Origin: JAGOCV01 sp049445855
GTDB lineage: Bacteria > Pseudomonadota > Gammaproteobacteria > Burkholderiales > Burkholderiaceae_C
Assembly (NCBI RefSeq): GCF_049445855.1
Contig: NZ_JBMSDV010000001.1
Location: forward strand, 1,364,001 to 1,428,000
Reading direction: 5' to 3'
DNA: 64,000 bases
The position numbers were made by a program, and so were the translations under genes. The notes beneath the pieces are model-generated. The model was not told where the DNA came from and did no database searches. It saw nothing but the letters and a program-made list of their open reading frames with translations. Positions 35,896-44,382 of the stretch are shown here, piece by piece (positions within the stretch are counted from its first letter, which is position 1; each line of letters opens with the position of its first letter).

Positions 35896-37407
35896 ATGAA
35901 CGCTCCCGTGGAACAGGGCGTGGTCATTGCCACGTCGCAGACCGACCGCGCCAGCCGCCAGAAGCAGGTGGTGCAGGCCCTCCTCGCGCACCTGCCGGCG
36001 CATGCGCTGCTCTGGACAGCGGAGGACACCACGCCGTATGAATGCGACGGCCTGACCGCCTACCGCGCCCGGCCGCTCGTTGTGGCGTTGCCCGAAACAT
36101 ACGAGCAGGTCCAGGCCGTCCTGAAGACCTGCCATGCGCTGGCCGTGCCGGTGGTGGCGCGTGGCGCCGGCACCGGCCTGTCTGGCGGGGCCATGCCGCA
36201 CAGCGAGGGCGTGACGCTGTCCCTCGCCAAGTTCAACCGCATCCTGCGCGTCGACCCTGCGAGCCGGACCGCGAAAGTGCAATGCGGCGTGCGCAATCTC
36301 GCCATCAGCGAGGCTGCCGCACCGCATGGGCTGTACTACGCCCCCGACCCATCAAGCCAGATTGCCTGCACGATCGGCGGCAACGTGGCAGAGAATTCCG
36401 GCGGCGTGCATTGCCTCAAGTACGGTCTCACCGTGCACAACGTGCTCAAGGTCAGTGGCTTCACGATGCAAGGCGACCCCGTGGAGTTCGGCAGCGAGGC
36501 ATTGGACGTCTCGGGCTACGACCTGCTGAGCATCCTCATCGGCAGCGAAGGCATGCTCGCCGTGGCGACCGAAGTCACCGTGCGGCTGGTGCCACGCCCG
36601 CAACTGGCGCGTTGCATCATGGCGAGCTTCGACGATGTCCGCAAGGCCGGCGACGCGGTAGCCCGGGTGATCGCCGCCGGCATCATTCCCGCGGGCCTCG
36701 AGATGATGGACAAGCCCATGACCGCCGCCGTGGAAGACTTCGTGCGCGCGGGTTACGACTTGTCGGCCGAGGCCATCCTGCTCTGCGAGAGCGACGGAAC
36801 GCCCGAGGAAGTGGAAGAGGAAATCGGCCGCATGAGCGAAGTGCTGCGCACGGCGGGCGCAACCGCGATTGCGGTGAGCCGCGACGAGGCAGAGCGGCTG
36901 CGCTTCTGGAGTGGCCGAAAGAATGCGTTCCCCGCGTCGGGCCGCATCAGCCCCGACTACATGTGCATGGATTCGACCATCCCGCGCCGTCGGCTTGCCG
37001 ACATCCTCCTGGCCATTCAGGAGATGGAGAAGAAATACCAACTGCGTTGCGCCAACGTTTTCCACGCGGGCGATGGCAATCTGCACCCGCTGATCCTCTT
37101 CGACGCGAACGACGCAGACCAGTTGCATCGCTGCGAACAGTTTGGCGCTGACATCCTGGAGACAAGCGTTGCCATGGGCGGTACGGTCACAGGCGAGCAC
37201 GGCGTTGGCGTTGAAAAGCTCAACAGCATGTGCGTGCAGTTCACAGAAGGGGAACGCGAACAGTTGTTCGGCGTGAAGCGCGCTTTTGACCCCGCCGGGC
37301 TGCTCAACCCCGGCAAGGTCATCCCGACACTGCAGCGATGTGCCGAGTACGGGAAGATGGTGATCCGCGGCGGCCAGTTGCCGCACGCGGACCTGCCACG
37401 GTTCTGA
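35896..37407 (+). CDS. glcD: FAD-linked oxidase, glycolate oxidase subunit GlcD type
   Basis: A 503-residue flavoprotein. The PCMH FAD-binding domain (about 55-235) shows VVARGAGTGLSGGAMP and IACTIGGNVAENSGGVHCLKYG; the C-terminal FAD-oxidase cap contains NVFHAGDGNLHPLILFD and TGEHGVGVEK. This matches GlcD and D-lactate dehydrogenases of the same family. glcE and glcF partners are not in the window, so either they lie elsewhere or this is a stand-alone D-2-hydroxyacid dehydrogenase. The 62 bp upstream hold two small palindromes (TTCAGC/GCTGAA and CCGGT/ACCGG at 35867-35881) that could be LysR operator sites. Confidence 0.88.
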   Translation: MNAPVEQGVVIATSQTDRASRQKQVVQALLAHLPAHALLWTAEDTTPYECDGLTAYRARPLVVALPETYEQVQAVLKTCHALAVPVVARGAGTGLSGGAMPHSEGVTLSLAKFNRILRVDPASRTAKVQCGVRNLAISEAAAPHGLYYAPDPSSQIACTIGGNVAENSGGVHCLKYGLTVHNVLKVSGFTMQGDPVEFGSEALDVSGYDLLSILIGSEGMLAVATEVTVRLVPRPQLARCIMASFDDVRKAGDAVARVIAAGIIPAGLEMMDKPMTAAVEDFVRAGYDLSAEAILLCESDGTPEEVEEEIGRMSEVLRTAGATAIAVSRDEAERLRFWSGRKNAFPASGRISPDYMCMDSTIPRRRLADILLAIQEMEKKYQLRCANVFHAGDGNLHPLILFDANDADQLHRCEQFGADILETSVAMGGTVTGEHGVGVEKLNSMCVQFTEGEREQLFGVKRAFDPAGLLNPGKVIPTLQRCAEYGKMVIRGGQLPHADLPRF

Positions 37408-37408
37408 A

Positions 37409-37939
37409 TCAGGCGTACTCGACCACTCCGTTGCTCATGTGCACGGACTCCGCGTCGGGGCTTATGCGCGTGCGCAGGATTGGCCGCACGAGCGTGATGG
37501 AGCGCGCCTGTACCTGAACGCGTTCATATGCCGGGTGCAGCACGTTCACCATCACCACATGCTGGTTTCCGGGTTCGGTGGTGGGAATCCAGAGGCTCAG
37601 GAGGCATTCCTTCGCCATGCGCAAGCACAACTGGCGCGGAGGCCGGCTCGCCAGATCCACCAGCCACGCATCCTCGACGCTGGCCGTGGCATGGATGCCA
37701 GGCTCCTGCGGCAAAAGAATGGTTTCGCGCAGCAGCTCCGTCCTGGGGCGTGGTGCCCACAGCAGTTCCTCGGAGTGCATGGCCGCGAGTTCGGAAGATT
37801 CGCAGGCATAGACCATCTGGCGGTCGGCAGCCTGCATGACCGCCTTGAAGCCTGATTCGCCGCGCGCGTCATGCGCCTGCCGGGCAAGTTTGTCGATGGA
37901 CAGCTCGCGCGGCACCAGCCGGTAGACCTTGAGATACAT
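37409..37939 (-). CDS. hypothetical protein
   Basis: A 176-residue soluble protein that I do not recognise. No signal peptide, membrane helix or known motif is visible. It has a mixed alpha/beta look with a conserved-seeming start MYLKVYRLVPRELSIDKLARQA. Codon usage and GC are like those of the neighbours, so it seems a native gene. It converges on glcD with one base between the stops and is followed by aqpZ on the minus strand upstream, 36 bp from this gene's start. Confidence 0.65.
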   Translation of the reverse strand: MYLKVYRLVPRELSIDKLARQAHDARGESGFKAVMQAADRQMVYACESSELAAMHSEELLWAPRPRTELLRETILLPQEPGIHATASVEDAWLVDLASRPPRQLCLRMAKECLLSLWIPTTEPGNQHVVMVNVLHPAYERVQVQARSITLVRPILRTRISPDAESVHMSNGVVEYA

Positions 37940-37975
37940 GAAACCTCCCTATGGAAAGCGATGATCGGGATCGCG

Positions 37976-38662
37976 TCAGTTGCGGTCGCCGACGGTGCGG
38001 TGGATCAAGGCGCCGAGGAGGGCACCCGCCAGCGGAGCGACCCAGAACAGCCACAACTGCTGCACAGCCCAACCGCCCGCGAAGAGCGCTACGCCGGTGC
38101 TGCGCGCCGGGTTCACGGACGTGTTGGTCACGGGGATGCTGATCAGATGGATCAGCGCCAGACCGAAGCCGATGGCAATGGGCGCGAAGCCTGCGGGCGC
38201 AGAACGGCTGGTCGCGCCGAGGATGATGAAGAGGAACATGGCGGTCATGATCACTTCTGTCACCAGCGCCGCTTGCATGGAGTAGCCGCCAGGCGAATGC
38301 TCACCGAATCCGTTGGACGCGAAACCGGCCGTCACGTCGAAGCCGGCCTTGCCGCTGGCGACGACATACAGGACGGCGCCAGCAATCACGGCACCGGCAA
38401 CTTGCGCGACGACATAAGGCAGGAGCTCACGACCGGGGAAGCGCCCTGCCGCCCACAGACCCACGCTGACCGCCGGATTCAGGTGACAGCCGGAGATGTG
38501 TCCGATGGCATAGGCCATGGTCAGCACGGTAAGACCGAATGCCAGCGACACGCCATGCAACCCGATGCCCAGTTGAGGAAAGGCTGCGGCCAACACGGCA
38601 CTGCCGCAGCCGCCCAGCACAAGCCAGAAAGTTCCGATCAGTTCCGCTGCGTATTTCTTCAT
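37976..38662 (-). CDS. aqpZ: aquaporin Z
   Basis: A 228-residue six-helix water channel. Both half-helix NPA boxes are intact: HLNPAVS (about 61-67) and SVNPARS (about 185-191), and the ar/R selectivity arginine follows the second NPA. The ATG at 38662 is preceded by GGAGGAAAG, an excellent ribosome site, so the 19-codon upstream extension is discarded. It is the first gene downstream of the leader-like element at 38814-38991, separated from its terminator hairpin by about 150 bp of AT-rich DNA where its own promoter probably lies. Confidence 0.95.
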   Translation of the reverse strand: MKKYAAELIGTFWLVLGGCGSAVLAAAFPQLGIGLHGVSLAFGLTVLTMAYAIGHISGCHLNPAVSVGLWAAGRFPGRELLPYVVAQVAGAVIAGAVLYVVASGKAGFDVTAGFASNGFGEHSPGGYSMQAALVTEVIMTAMFLFIILGATSRSAPAGFAPIAIGFGLALIHLISIPVTNTSVNPARSTGVALFAGGWAVQQLWLFWVAPLAGALLGALIHRTVGDRN

Positions 38663-38787
38663 TTGCTTTCCTCCAGGATTGAGTTGGGTGCCGGTCGTGC
38701 AAACGAACGCTGACCACACAGGAGGCGGACTCTAAAAGTCAACAGCAAGCACGGATAGTGAATTGACAATTTCCAACATTTGAATTT

Positions 38788-38991
38788 TCAATGTTTGACA
38801 ATTCGACGCGTTGAAAAAAAGGCCTGCACGAAGCAGGCCCAACACGCAAAGCTCAAAGGGGGGAATGGTGCGAACCGTTCTGAGGGAACGGCGAGCGAGC
38901 TTGCGCGGCTGCGCCACCATTGGAGAAAAGCAGCAGCAATGAAAGTTTCGTTGACCACTTGGGAAGAGGCAAGGCGATTTGCCATCAACAT
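38788..38991 (-). CDS. possible leader peptide with tandem Trp codons
   Basis: An open frame of up to 67 codons in the 373-bp gap between aqpZ and the histidine kinase. It holds the run LQWWRSRASSLAV, with two adjacent TGG codons at 38914-38919 and a third TGG at 38839-38841 beside the terminator stem. The start is uncertain: ATG at 38991 lacks a good ribosome site. The frame runs through the terminator, which is odd for a normal gene but is seen in attenuator leaders. WW-R-S-R recalls the Trp-rich leader peptides of rhizobial trpE genes. It may not be translated. Confidence 0.35.
   Translation of the reverse strand: MLMANRLASSQVVNETFIAAAFLQWWRSRASSLAVPSERFAPFPPLSFACWACFVQAFFSTRRIVKH
38814..38839 (-). 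terminator. intrinsic terminator (minus strand)
   Basis: Read on the minus strand, GGCCTGC pairs with GCAGGCC across a 5-nt loop and is followed by seven T. This is a canonical Rho-independent terminator, about 200 bp after the histidine kinase stop and 150 bp before aqpZ. It could end the kinase mRNA or serve as the terminator of an attenuator. Confidence 0.88.
38840..38922 (-). promoter_or_regulatory. attenuator-like folded leader upstream of aqpZ
   Basis: On the minus strand AATGGTG (complement 38915-38921, containing the two Trp codons) can pair with CACCATT (complement 38864-38870). Inside is a second stem, CCGTTC/GAACGG. An alternative pairing of CGCAAGCTC with GAGCTTTGCG would disrupt the outer stem. 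Mutually exclusive stems over Trp codons just before a terminator are the layout of a translation-controlled attenuator. Confidence 0.45.
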
Positions 38992-39035
38992 TGCAAAGAA
39001 TGTTTAAATCAAGATCCCTTGCATGAATTTCCTTC

Positions 39036-41399
39036 TCAAGCCCTCCCGGGATCGGACAAGTCATCCGGCAAAGGCTGATCGGGAAGCGGGATGCGGAGAC
39101 GGAACTCCGTTCCCCGCCCGACCTGGCTCGACACATCCACCTGTCCCTTGTGCTGCGTGACCACCGCTTTCACGAAAGTGAGGCCGAGACCGGCACCATC
39201 CGCCTGTGACCGGCCAGCGGATGTGAGCCGTCTGAACCGCTGGAACAGCAGCGGAATCTCGTGCGGCTCGATGCCGACTCCCTGATCCCTCACGCTGATC
39301 GCCACCCACCCGCCTTCACAGCGGAGCGAGCAGTGCACGACCGAGCTGGTGGCGCTGTACTTGATGGCGTTGGAGAGAAGGTTGACGATGACGCGCGTGA
39401 ACAGCGACCGCTCCACAGGGCAGTAGACCGGTTCATCCGGGAGATCGGTCTCGATCCGGATCTGCGCCGCAGTCGACTGGACCCACAGCTGGTCCGCAGC
39501 ATCGAGCACCAGATCGGAAAGGTTCGCCAGCTCGAAGATGTAGATGCCGGATTCCGCCTTTGCAAGGTGCAGGAAATCCTCGGCCAGTTTGAGCGACTGC
39601 CGGGCCAGCCCTTCGATGCGGTCGAGCACTTCCGGAACCTCGTCCAGGCTCTTCAGCCGGCCCCGTCGCAGCTCGATGAGCGTGAGAATGGACGACTGCG
39701 GCGCGCGGATGTCGTGCGAGATGAAACGCAGCGCTTCGTCCCGCCGCCTCTGGACTTCCCGCACGCTGGCAATGTCGACCATCGAGACGATCCAGCCCAG
39801 CAGTTCACCGTCGGGGCCGGTGCGCGGGACGCCTTTGACCAGCAGGTCATCGTCCTGCGAATCCTCCCTCGTTTCGAGTGCGAAGGCCCTCGTGTCGTGC
39901 ATCGAGTCGAGTCGCGGGAGATCGCGACGGATGGACTGTGCCTGCCGCGCCAGCAACTCGTCGATGGCAAGGCCGTGCAGCATGGCTGGCTGGGCGACAC
40001 CATAGCGGCTGGCCGCTGCCAGGTTGGCCAGCGTCACGCTGCCGCGGGCATCGGTGACGAATATGGTGTCCGGCACGCTGTTCAGGCTTCCCCGCACGAA
40101 GTGATGCAGGGAGCGGAATTGCTGCGCCGCCATCTGCAGGGACTGGATGCGCTGATCCAGCTGGTCACCCTCCGTCTTCGGGGTTTTCGGCCCGAGCGTG
40201 AACGCATCCTTGCGCACACGCTGGAATTCCTCGGAAAGATACTGCATCGCCAGTTCGAGGCGGCTCCAGCTCCAGACGGGATAAGCCAGCGCCACACTGA
40301 ACATGCCGGCCATGGGGGCAAAAGCGATGCCCAGCGGGCGGTGCAGCGCGACAGCAACCACGGGGATTGCCATGAGCAGCCCGAGGATCGCGGGTAGCGC
40401 CAGCCGGACACTGAAACGCCGCAGGACCAGCAGGGCCAGAAGCCCCGGCACGGTGTTGAAGATTGCATTCTCGAACGCCGTCGCACGCCGCAGATGGACA
40501 CCATTCTTCAGTGCATCCACGAGATTGGCCGAAATCTCCGCGCCCGCCATCCCCGCGTGCGCTCCGGACACCGGCGTCGGAAACGAATCACGCATTCCGG
40601 CAGCGGTCGCGCCGATCACGATGATTTTTCCCTGCACGTCCTGGGCGTCGAAACGCCCGGCAAGGACATTGGCATACGAGAGCGTCCTGAAATGCCCCGG
40701 CGGCCCCGCAAAGGGGATCTGGATCCAGTAGTCACGAAGCCAGTCTTTCGATGCTTCAAGGCCGTTTTGCGCATGTGCCGGAGGTGCGCGGAGACCGGGC
40801 AGCCCCCGCTCGGGCGAGGGGGCCTTGCCGGCCACGCGCAACAATGCGAGCGCCAGGTGATCCCACTGGTGCGCCTGCACACCCTCGCGCAGGAAGGTAC
40901 TGCGCAGCATGCCGTCACTGTCGAGTTCGTAGTGGACATGGCCGATGGCCGCCGCAGCCTGCGAGAACTCCGGCAGCGGCAATGACGGAACGGGGTCGCC
41001 GCCCGACGGCACGTACATGGTGACGGGCAGCACCACATTTCCCGCATGGGCCATCGCCTGTGCGAGCACGGCATCGGATGCCTCGCCCGACTGCGCGCGT
41101 TCGGAGAGCAGGAGGTCGATGCCGATGGCCGCGGGCATGGCCGCCGACAGTCGGTTGAGCAGCCGGGCGTGCACGTCGCGCGGCCACGGCCACTGCCCGA
41201 CACTGGCCAGGCTTTCGTCGTCGATGGCCACGATGACGATGTCCGGATCCGGGGTGCGTCCGTTGTGCTGCAGCGCCCAGTCCGACACGACGTTGTCCAA
41301 GCGCGTGAAGCCCCCCATGCTCCCGGCCCAGCCCGCCAGCATGGCAAGCAGCAGAACGGCCACTGCCGGCGCCCATCGCCAGAACGCAGGCGCCTTCAT
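39036..41399 (-). CDS. CHASE2-PAS hybrid-free sensor histidine kinase
   Basis: A 787-residue membrane kinase. N-terminal helix (about 8-28), then a periplasmic CHASE2 domain (about 35-330, with DPDIVIVAIDDESLASVGQWPWPRD), three helices (about 340-400), a PAS-like domain (about 440-550) and a HisKA domain with phospho-acceptor H562 in FISHDIRAPQSS. The HATPase follows (NLLSNAIKYS, RDQGVGIEP, GAGLGLTFVK). The ATG at 41399 overlaps the regulator stop as ATGA and is preferred to the GTG at 41411. CHASE2 ligands are unknown. The position between the minor-pilin operon and aqpZ hints at surface or osmotic control, which is inference. Confidence 0.92.
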   Translation of the reverse strand: MKAPAFWRWAPAVAVLLLAMLAGWAGSMGGFTRLDNVVSDWALQHNGRTPDPDIVIVAIDDESLASVGQWPWPRDVHARLLNRLSAAMPAAIGIDLLLSERAQSGEASDAVLAQAMAHAGNVVLPVTMYVPSGGDPVPSLPLPEFSQAAAAIGHVHYELDSDGMLRSTFLREGVQAHQWDHLALALLRVAGKAPSPERGLPGLRAPPAHAQNGLEASKDWLRDYWIQIPFAGPPGHFRTLSYANVLAGRFDAQDVQGKIIVIGATAAGMRDSFPTPVSGAHAGMAGAEISANLVDALKNGVHLRRATAFENAIFNTVPGLLALLVLRRFSVRLALPAILGLLMAIPVVAVALHRPLGIAFAPMAGMFSVALAYPVWSWSRLELAMQYLSEEFQRVRKDAFTLGPKTPKTEGDQLDQRIQSLQMAAQQFRSLHHFVRGSLNSVPDTIFVTDARGSVTLANLAAASRYGVAQPAMLHGLAIDELLARQAQSIRRDLPRLDSMHDTRAFALETREDSQDDDLLVKGVPRTGPDGELLGWIVSMVDIASVREVQRRRDEALRFISHDIRAPQSSILTLIELRRGRLKSLDEVPEVLDRIEGLARQSLKLAEDFLHLAKAESGIYIFELANLSDLVLDAADQLWVQSTAAQIRIETDLPDEPVYCPVERSLFTRVIVNLLSNAIKYSATSSVVHCSLRCEGGWVAISVRDQGVGIEPHEIPLLFQRFRRLTSAGRSQADGAGLGLTFVKAVVTQHKGQVDVSSQVGRGTEFRLRIPLPDQPLPDDLSDPGRA

Positions 41400-42082
41400 G
41401 CGCCGAGCCACTCGAGCCGGTAGCCGTGGCTGTAGACAGCCAGCAGGCGAAAGCCGTTCTCCGGCCGCAGGTTGAGGCGGCTGCGGACGCGCGAGATGTG
41501 CGTGTCCAGCGACCGCGAGCTGACGTCGGCGTCCGCGCCCCAGACAGCCTGGAGCAGATAACCGCGCGTCAGCAGCCGGCCCGGGTTGGAGAACAGGTTG
41601 TAGGCGAGCAGGAACTCCTTCAGCTTGAGTTCGACTGGCTCACCGTTGTGCCGGACCCGCGCCGTTTGGAGGTCCAGCCGGTAGCCGCCCAGTTCCACGG
41701 TCTTGCGCAAGGCGTGCGGATAGGTCCGCCGCAACAGTGCATTCATCCGCGCCAGCAGTTCGGCGACACGCACCGGTTTGGCCATGTAGTCGTCCGCGCC
41801 AGCCGACAACGCAGCCACGACATCCTGCTCCTGCGTGTGGTCGGTCACGAAGAGCACAGGCACGCGATGGTCGAGATTCGCTCGGACCCACTTCACGACT
41901 TCGAAGCCCGTGGCGCCGGGCACGCCCCAGTCAAGGACGAGAAGGTCGTAGCTTTCCCTGCCCAGCGCGTCGAGGATGTCCAGACCGCTTTCGAAAGGGT
42001 GGCAATCATGGCCCAGCGCCTGGACGATGGCACGAATCAACTCGAGCTGGGAGTTGTCGTCCTCCAGTACAGCGATGCGCAT
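41396..42082 (-). CDS. OmpR/PhoB family response regulator
   Basis: A 228-residue regulator, partner of the CHASE2 kinase by overlap. The receiver shows D8-D9, phospho-site D51 in LLVLDWGVP, T80 and K102. The C-terminal winged helix (about 130-226) has LKLKEFLLAYNLFSNPGRLLTR and the recognition helix DVSSRSLDTHISRVRSRL. The upstream 126 bp carry two 11-bp direct repeats and an inverted copy, which may be its own binding sites. Confidence 0.94.
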   Translation of the reverse strand: MRIAVLEDDNSQLELIRAIVQALGHDCHPFESGLDILDALGRESYDLLVLDWGVPGATGFEVVKWVRANLDHRVPVLFVTDHTQEQDVVAALSAGADDYMAKPVRVAELLARMNALLRRTYPHALRKTVELGGYRLDLQTARVRHNGEPVELKLKEFLLAYNLFSNPGRLLTRGYLLQAVWGADADVSSRSLDTHISRVRSRLNLRPENGFRLLAVYSHGYRLEWLGA

Positions 42083-42126
42083 GACGTCCCTCGTCTAGTT
42101 GGTATTCCCGGTTCCTGATCGCGAAT

Positions 42127-42193
42127 GTCAAGACCTGCAAGGCAATTCTTGACGGGAGACCTTGTCATTGAAAGCGATTTGACAATTCTTGAC
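42127..42193 (-). promoter_or_regulatory. direct/inverted repeat array upstream of the response regulator
   Basis: CAATTCTTGAC occurs at 42143-42153 and again at 42183-42193, exactly 40 bp apart, i.e. about four helical turns. An inverted GTCAAGA at 42127-42133 faces TCTTGAC of the first copy. On the minus strand a perfect TTGACA (42126-42131) may be the -35 box. The array is a candidate operator of the adjacent two-component system. Confidence 0.5.
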
Positions 42194-42208
42194 TGTGCGC
42201 GCCCTCGC

Positions 42209-42661
42209 TCAGTGCCAGCAGCGATGGGCAGTGGATCCTGCAGCGCCCTGCGCGCCCTTGCTGTCCAGCGTGAGCGTGCCGCACGGGTCGTCCGTCATGA
42301 CACCCACAGGTGTTGCCGCAAGCACGTAGTTCGCCATATCGGCGGACTGGAGTGACACGCGATAGCTCGGCGCGCCATTGGCCGGTACGGTCCGCAAGGC
42401 CTCGGGAATCTCGATCGCCGTGCCGGAGGCGGCGTCGGAACGACGGTCGAAGCGGTCGTGGGTGGCGTGGAATTGCTGCATGAACTGCGCCGCCTGCAGC
42501 AGCGCCACGCGCGCCTGCGCGCGATGCGCACGCCGGACGTGATCGCGGTATGAAGGAATCGATACGGCTGCAAGGATCGCCATGAGACCGAGGACGATCA
42601 ACAACTCCAGAAGCGAGAAGCCCCGTGGCTTCACGCGAAGGTGCAAACCCTGGCGGTTCAT
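42209..42661 (-). CDS. pilE: type IV pilin-like protein, PilE family
   Basis: A 150-residue type IVa minor pilin. Prepilin site G14|F15 with Glu19 at +5 (RGFSLLELLIVL), the hydrophobic N-terminal helix to about residue 35, and a C-terminal Cys pair (DDPCG, HRCWH) of the D-region. It lies last in the minor-pilin operon, coupled by ATGA to the upstream pilX-pilY1 fusion. In Burkholderiales this small PilE is one of the minor pilins that prime pilus assembly with PilVWX and PilY1. Confidence 0.9.
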   Translation of the reverse strand: MNRQGLHLRVKPRGFSLLELLIVLGLMAILAAVSIPSYRDHVRRAHRAQARVALLQAAQFMQQFHATHDRFDRRSDAASGTAIEIPEALRTVPANGAPSYRVSLQSADMANYVLAATPVGVMTDDPCGTLTLDSKGAQGAAGSTAHRCWH

Positions 42662-44382
42662 TGCGGGAAATTCACGATCTGCCGCCAGCTGCGCCCCGGC
42701 CGGAATTCGCCCGGGTCCACGAGCACCGTGCGGCCCGATGGGGTCTTCAACTGCGACTTTCCGTGCGCATTGACGGCAGGGCCCTCGCCGGCGCGAACAC
42801 GCACCCCGGCGACTGTTGCGTCGAATGCATCCACCATGCCATCGCCATTGGTGTCGAACAGCGGTTCTTGTGTCATGCCACCCGTCAACGGGTCCAGCTG
42901 CAACTCGATCGATTCGAGACTGTCGGGCGTGGACAGCCGGAACCGTACGACGCCGCGAACGAAACCGGGGCCTCGCGTATCGGACACGCCCGGCGGCAAC
43001 GGCAATCGCCAGCCCCGATGCTTCTTCCAGTCGATCTTCTGCGCGACCACCGTCTCGAATCCGGAGCCCGGCAAAGGCGCGAGCGTGTGTGTCGCCAGTT
43101 GACCGCGCTCGACAGGCGCCACTTCGGCGGCCGACGCATTCGCGGCCGCCCCCAGCCGGCTGCGATCCCAGATGCCATACAGCGCCTGCTGCTGCGCAAT
43201 GCCGGCCGTTGCGGCGCCCGGGGACATGCCCGGTGGCAGGGCCGTGCCGCCGATCACCAGGAAGCCACCCTGCGGATGTGGCGCGACCTCTGGCGGGGCG
43301 ACAAAGGCTTGCGGCACGCCTTCGTCATCCACGGCGGTGAACAACGGCTTGCCTTCGAGCGCTACGTGCCATTGCGATGGCGTGACGGAAGACAGATCGA
43401 ATCGCCACAGATGCCCGAGCAGATCACCGGCGTAGATGGCGACGATGTGCCCTTCCGCATTCCGGACTGCACGGATGCCCGTGAGCCCATTGGCGGGGCC
43501 TGGATGTGCATCGATCTGCCGCATCAGCAGGCCGGTTGCGAGGTCGAGGATGTACAGCCGCGCGATACCACCAGCGCCGCCCATGCCGTTGCCGAACAGC
43601 ACTGCCTGCCGGCCATTGCGCATGAGGCCGGTCTCGACGTTCACGATGGCTGCGCCGAGCGCTTCGTCGCTCGTTGCGTCGAAGTCCCACGGCATGGGCT
43701 GCTCGCGATCCACCGCTTCGACACGGCGTGCCGAAACGGTGGCGCTCCTCGACGACGTGGCACCGGCCGACACGGTGTGCGCTTGCGGTCTGTGCAGCAC
43801 GGCCCGGGAGCGCAGCAGGATCTGCGGATTCCTGGAGCCGTCCGGACTGCCCGGCCATGCATCCGGCTTCTGGTGCTGCACGACCGATTGCAACCAGACT
43901 TGCGCCCCGGCAACCCATCCCCGCGCCGTCACCTGATGAAACGGCGACGCGCTGTTTCCCGTTGAGGAGTCGCTGCCGGGCAAGGCGATTTCCTCGACGA
44001 GGCACTGCGCCCCGGCCTGCGCCGATGCGCCGGCATTCGCGTCCGGCGGGTTGGAAAGATCCGGCGCGACGTCGAGCGCCATTGAAGTCGGCGCCTGCCA
44101 GTTCACCAGCGACGCCCATCGGCGAGGCTCGACGTCTCCTGCGCCGGAGGCAGGCAGCACGGGGACCATCGCTTCACCCCGTTCGTCCACACGCCCGATC
44201 TTCGATTCGCAATGGGCCAGCGCGGTCTCCGCCGCCTGGAATGCCAGATGCTGGAGCCGCTGGTTGTTGCCGAAAGTGCCCGCCACCAGCGACGTACGGA
44301 AGACGGCCAGTGCGCTGACAGCCATGACCGCCATCAGGATCAGCGCGACTGGCAGCACCACGCCACGCGAAAGCGTCCTCAT
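42658..44382 (-). CDS. PilX N-terminal domain fused to PilY1 C-terminal beta-propeller
   Basis: A 574-residue protein. Residues about 1-170 are a PilX-type minor pilin: RGVVLPVALILMAVMAVSAL without Glu5, as usual for PilX, then FQAAETALAHCE and VTARGWVAGAQVWLQS. After a linker (about 171-235) the frame continues into a PilY1-like beta-propeller (about 240-574: AVLFGNGMGGAGGIARLYILDLATG, GDLLGHLWRFDL). It keeps the calcium-type loop D510-x-N-x-D514-G-x-x-D518. PilX and PilY1 are normally separate genes, and PilY1 is normally over 1000 residues with an N-terminal adhesin/vWA part that is absent here. The ATG overlaps the PilW stop (ATGA), and no frameshift is visible. Confidence 0.85.
   Translation of the reverse strand: MRTLSRGVVLPVALILMAVMAVSALAVFRTSLVAGTFGNNQRLQHLAFQAAETALAHCESKIGRVDERGEAMVPVLPASGAGDVEPRRWASLVNWQAPTSMALDVAPDLSNPPDANAGASAQAGAQCLVEEIALPGSDSSTGNSASPFHQVTARGWVAGAQVWLQSVVQHQKPDAWPGSPDGSRNPQILLRSRAVLHRPQAHTVSAGATSSRSATVSARRVEAVDREQPMPWDFDATSDEALGAAIVNVETGLMRNGRQAVLFGNGMGGAGGIARLYILDLATGLLMRQIDAHPGPANGLTGIRAVRNAEGHIVAIYAGDLLGHLWRFDLSSVTPSQWHVALEGKPLFTAVDDEGVPQAFVAPPEVAPHPQGGFLVIGGTALPPGMSPGAATAGIAQQQALYGIWDRSRLGAAANASAAEVAPVERGQLATHTLAPLPGSGFETVVAQKIDWKKHRGWRLPLPPGVSDTRGPGFVRGVVRFRLSTPDSLESIELQLDPLTGGMTQEPLFDTNGDGMVDAFDATVAGVRVRAGEGPAVNAHGKSQLKTPSGRTVLVDPGEFRPGRSWRQIVNFPQ

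Noticed and set aside
38780..39007. 75-codon plus-strand frame in the aqpZ/kinase gap
   Set aside because: It crosses the terminator hairpin and has no ribosome site or recognisable content; the leader structure on the other strand explains the sequence better.
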